DNA of 46,808 nt from Bacteroidales bacterium (GTDB lineage: Bacteria > Bacteroidota > Bacteroidia > Bacteroidales > WCHB1-69), in the NCBI GenBank assembly GCA_017395245.1, contig JAFPVR010000089.1:1-46808 (forward strand), written 5' to 3'. Positions 45,529 through 46,808 of this stretch are shown here, one piece after another (the first letter of the stretch is position 1; every line of letters begins with the position of its first letter). A model generated the notes under the pieces. It ran no database searches and had not been told where the DNA came from. It worked only from the letters and a program-made list of their open reading frames with translations. The position numbers were made by a program, and so were the translations under genes.

Positions 45529-46701
45529 ATGACAAACTACGAAGAGTCAAGTGCTATTCAAGATAATCATGAGTATGATGTCTTTATTTCTTGTAAAAGC
45601 GAAGATTATACTCTTGGTTATGCTATTTATGAATTCCTCATTGAAAATGGTGTTAGAGCCTTTTTCGCAGATCAGGAGTTAAGAAAGCTTGGATTCGCCG
45701 ATTATGGGAAGGTAATTGACAATGCTCTCGATGGCGTCAAGCACTTAATTGTCGTAGCCTCTAATGCGGATTTCACCAAAGAAAAGTGCTCCCCTTACGT
45801 ATATTATGAGTGGAAAACGTTTTCCGAAGAGAAGAGAAGCGGTAGAAAAACGGGAAATATTATGACGGTGGTTACTGACAAATCCATTGTCAAGTCTTTG
45901 CCTATCGCATTACGGAATGTCCAATCGTTCGTTTTTGACGAATACAAGCAAGTTTATAATTATGTGATTGGTGACATGCCATCCGATCCGAAGCCCAGCC
46001 CTTTCCGTCGAATAAAAAATTTCGTTCTCAATTTCAGACTTGGCAAGAATCTCGGTTGTGTTGTTTCAATAGTGCTTTTCGTCTTTTTGGGAGCTGTTAT
46101 TACACCATTTTTTTTCTTACACGAATCATCGGACCCGAGTGCTCCAGTGCTTGAACAAGATAATCCGTCGATTGAACCACACATTCGCCATAACGTTGGG
46201 ATTGGAGGACCCACAGTTCGTTCACGTTCAAATGTTCCAACACCTCCATCGATGGAAAACAGTGCTGTAACAGAGAGCAACAATTTGGTGGATTTAGTGC
46301 CATTCATCTATTTCGTTAAAGTTATGAAAATAGAAATCTATGATGTTCCAGATGATTGCTCTCACGTGCTGGATGGCGGTAAATGGGAATATGTTTTCAG
46401 CGATAATGCACCTACTGCGACAGGTTTCATTACTAACGACAGCGTTTTTGTCACCGCACGTCAGGTTGTAGAACCTTGGGCATATTTTGCATCTGAAGAT
46501 GGCGAATACAATCCATTTACAATAGCCAACATTTTTCACCAATGTAAAGCACAAATAGAAGTTACCCTTATGGCTGAAAACGAGACGGGCGATAAGCTTG
46601 TGATGAAAAGTTCTGATTTCAAAGTGTTTCGCCACAACGACGTCTCTAAAACTATTAACGAAGATTTTGGGGCAGCGGAAAATGTCCGTGGGAAGGGCTA
46701 A
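45529..46701 (+). CDS. TIR-TM protein with degenerate, short trypsin-like C-terminus
   Basis: 390 residues. The TIR domain (about 14-150) has 'YDVFISCKSEDY' (box 1) and the catalytic-type Glu in 'SPYVYYEW' (Glu94, matching the SxWCxxE position of NAD-cleaving TIRs). A TM helix (about 176-197) is followed by a Pro/Ser-rich linker (about 200-250) and a beta-rich region (about 255-375). There 'ATGFITNDSVFVTARQVVEPW' (shown as GFITNDSVFVTARQVVEPW) resembles the His motif 'TARHVV' of trypsin-like proteases, with Gln312 in place of His. The region ends after about 105 residues, far too short for a whole protease. It may be a truncated or repurposed sensor domain. The gene is clearly more AT-rich than aspS or hydA. 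Confidence 0.82.
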   Translation: MTNYEESSAIQDNHEYDVFISCKSEDYTLGYAIYEFLIENGVRAFFADQELRKLGFADYGKVIDNALDGVKHLIVVASNADFTKEKCSPYVYYEWKTFSEEKRSGRKTGNIMTVVTDKSIVKSLPIALRNVQSFVFDEYKQVYNYVIGDMPSDPKPSPFRRIKNFVLNFRLGKNLGCVVSIVLFVFLGAVITPFFFLHESSDPSAPVLEQDNPSIEPHIRHNVGIGGPTVRSRSNVPTPPSMENSAVTESNNLVDLVPFIYFVKVMKIEIYDVPDDCSHVLDGGKWEYVFSDNAPTATGFITNDSVFVTARQVVEPWAYFASEDGEYNPFTIANIFHQCKAQIEVTLMAENETGDKLVMKSSDFKVFRHNDVSKTINEDFGAAENVRGKG

Positions 46702-46735
46702 CCGTATCGTAGCTATCCGGTAAGTGTTTTTTGTG

Positions 46736-46743
46736 TACTTTTG
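46736..46743 (+). promoter_or_regulatory. -7 box (TACTTTTG) for the gene at the right edge
   Basis: TACTTTTG then CCGC, 4 nt before the ATG at 46748, which leaves a very short leader. Confidence 0.45.
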
Positions 46744-46747
46744 CCGC

Positions 46748-46808
46748 ATGGCAAAACAGACAGAAGATATATACAGGTCGTTGGCGAAGGTGTTCCTTCC
46801 CGAAGACA
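46748..46808 (+). CDS. Partial CDS at the right edge, unidentified
   Basis: Twenty codons are visible: MAKQTEDIYRSLAKVFLPED. Too little remains for identification. The pattern 'IY.SLAKVFLPED' recalls the N-terminal proteins of some Bacteroidetes transposase operons (ISAon1-like), which would fit the abrupt end of the TIR protein's last domain 47 nt upstream, but this is a guess. Confidence 0.45.
   Translation, partial: MAKQTEDIYRSLAKVFLPED

Overview
The window looks like chromosomal DNA of a Bacteroidetes (Bacteroidales-type) anaerobe, probably uncultured. The evidence is: Bacteroidetes promoters (TAnnTTTG at -7, in several cases with TTG about 20 nt upstream) before many genes; few Shine-Dalgarno sequences; a type IX secretion B-type C-terminal domain; sphingolipid genes; a Kdo transferase; and [FeFe] hydrogenase genes. 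I count 43 protein genes, two of them cut by the window edges, and see no rRNA, tRNA, CRISPR array or complete insertion sequence.

Layout. 1-4145 (minus) is an operon for a multisubunit NAD(P)-linked, probably electron-bifurcating [FeFe] hydrogenase: a small 2Fe-2S protein, HydB/NuoF-like, HydA, and the start of a NuoE-like subunit. 4504-9446 holds a small DUF5618-like gene, two secreted proteins sharing a DUF1566-like domain, and a SIMPL protein. 9476-13604 (minus) is housekeeping: manC, pgk, thyA and an Mrp-type ATPase. 13805-18740 is a bacterial ceramide cluster: serine palmitoyltransferase and an SDR reductase on plus, facing an acyl-ACP synthetase, an ACP and a GNAT-fold acyltransferase on minus. 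18750-24335 (minus) has a BASS transporter, the hydrogenase maturase hydF, an ABC exporter, rimO and a small lipoprotein. 24497-29734 (plus) has a lipoprotein, a MORN-repeat protein, a LysM lytic transglycosylase and a flippase. 29787-36823 (minus) has pyrC, a TPM protein, lemA, waaA, an outer-membrane protein, an aminotransferase and cvpA. 37036-38445 is a FISUMP-type secreted protein. 38558-41981 (minus) is mlaF, mlaE and aspS.

The most interesting gene set is 42206-46701 (plus): a stand-alone RyR domain protein, a two-TM coiled-coil protein, a two-TM protein with RCK/TrkA-N-like and divergent RyR-like regions (a putative ligand-gated channel), a TerB-like protein, and a TIR-TM protein with a degenerate trypsin-like tail. 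I read it as a candidate nucleotide-signalling or defence cassette in which TIR-derived NAD products could gate a membrane effector. The domain reads come from motifs; the mechanism is inference.

Two repeat systems run through the spacers. (1) At least ten intergenic regions carry arrays built mostly of 7-nt units. The unit differs at every locus but the period is kept, and most arrays stop a few bases before a start codon and often touch the neighbouring stop codon. (2) 28-30 bp palindromes of the form TGTAGRGRCG...CGYCYCTACA are dispersed, and several are translated: one whole copy and one partial copy lie in frame inside the 37036-38445 gene, one forms the HydF C-terminus, and others touch the ends of cvpA and the ceramide acyltransferase gene.
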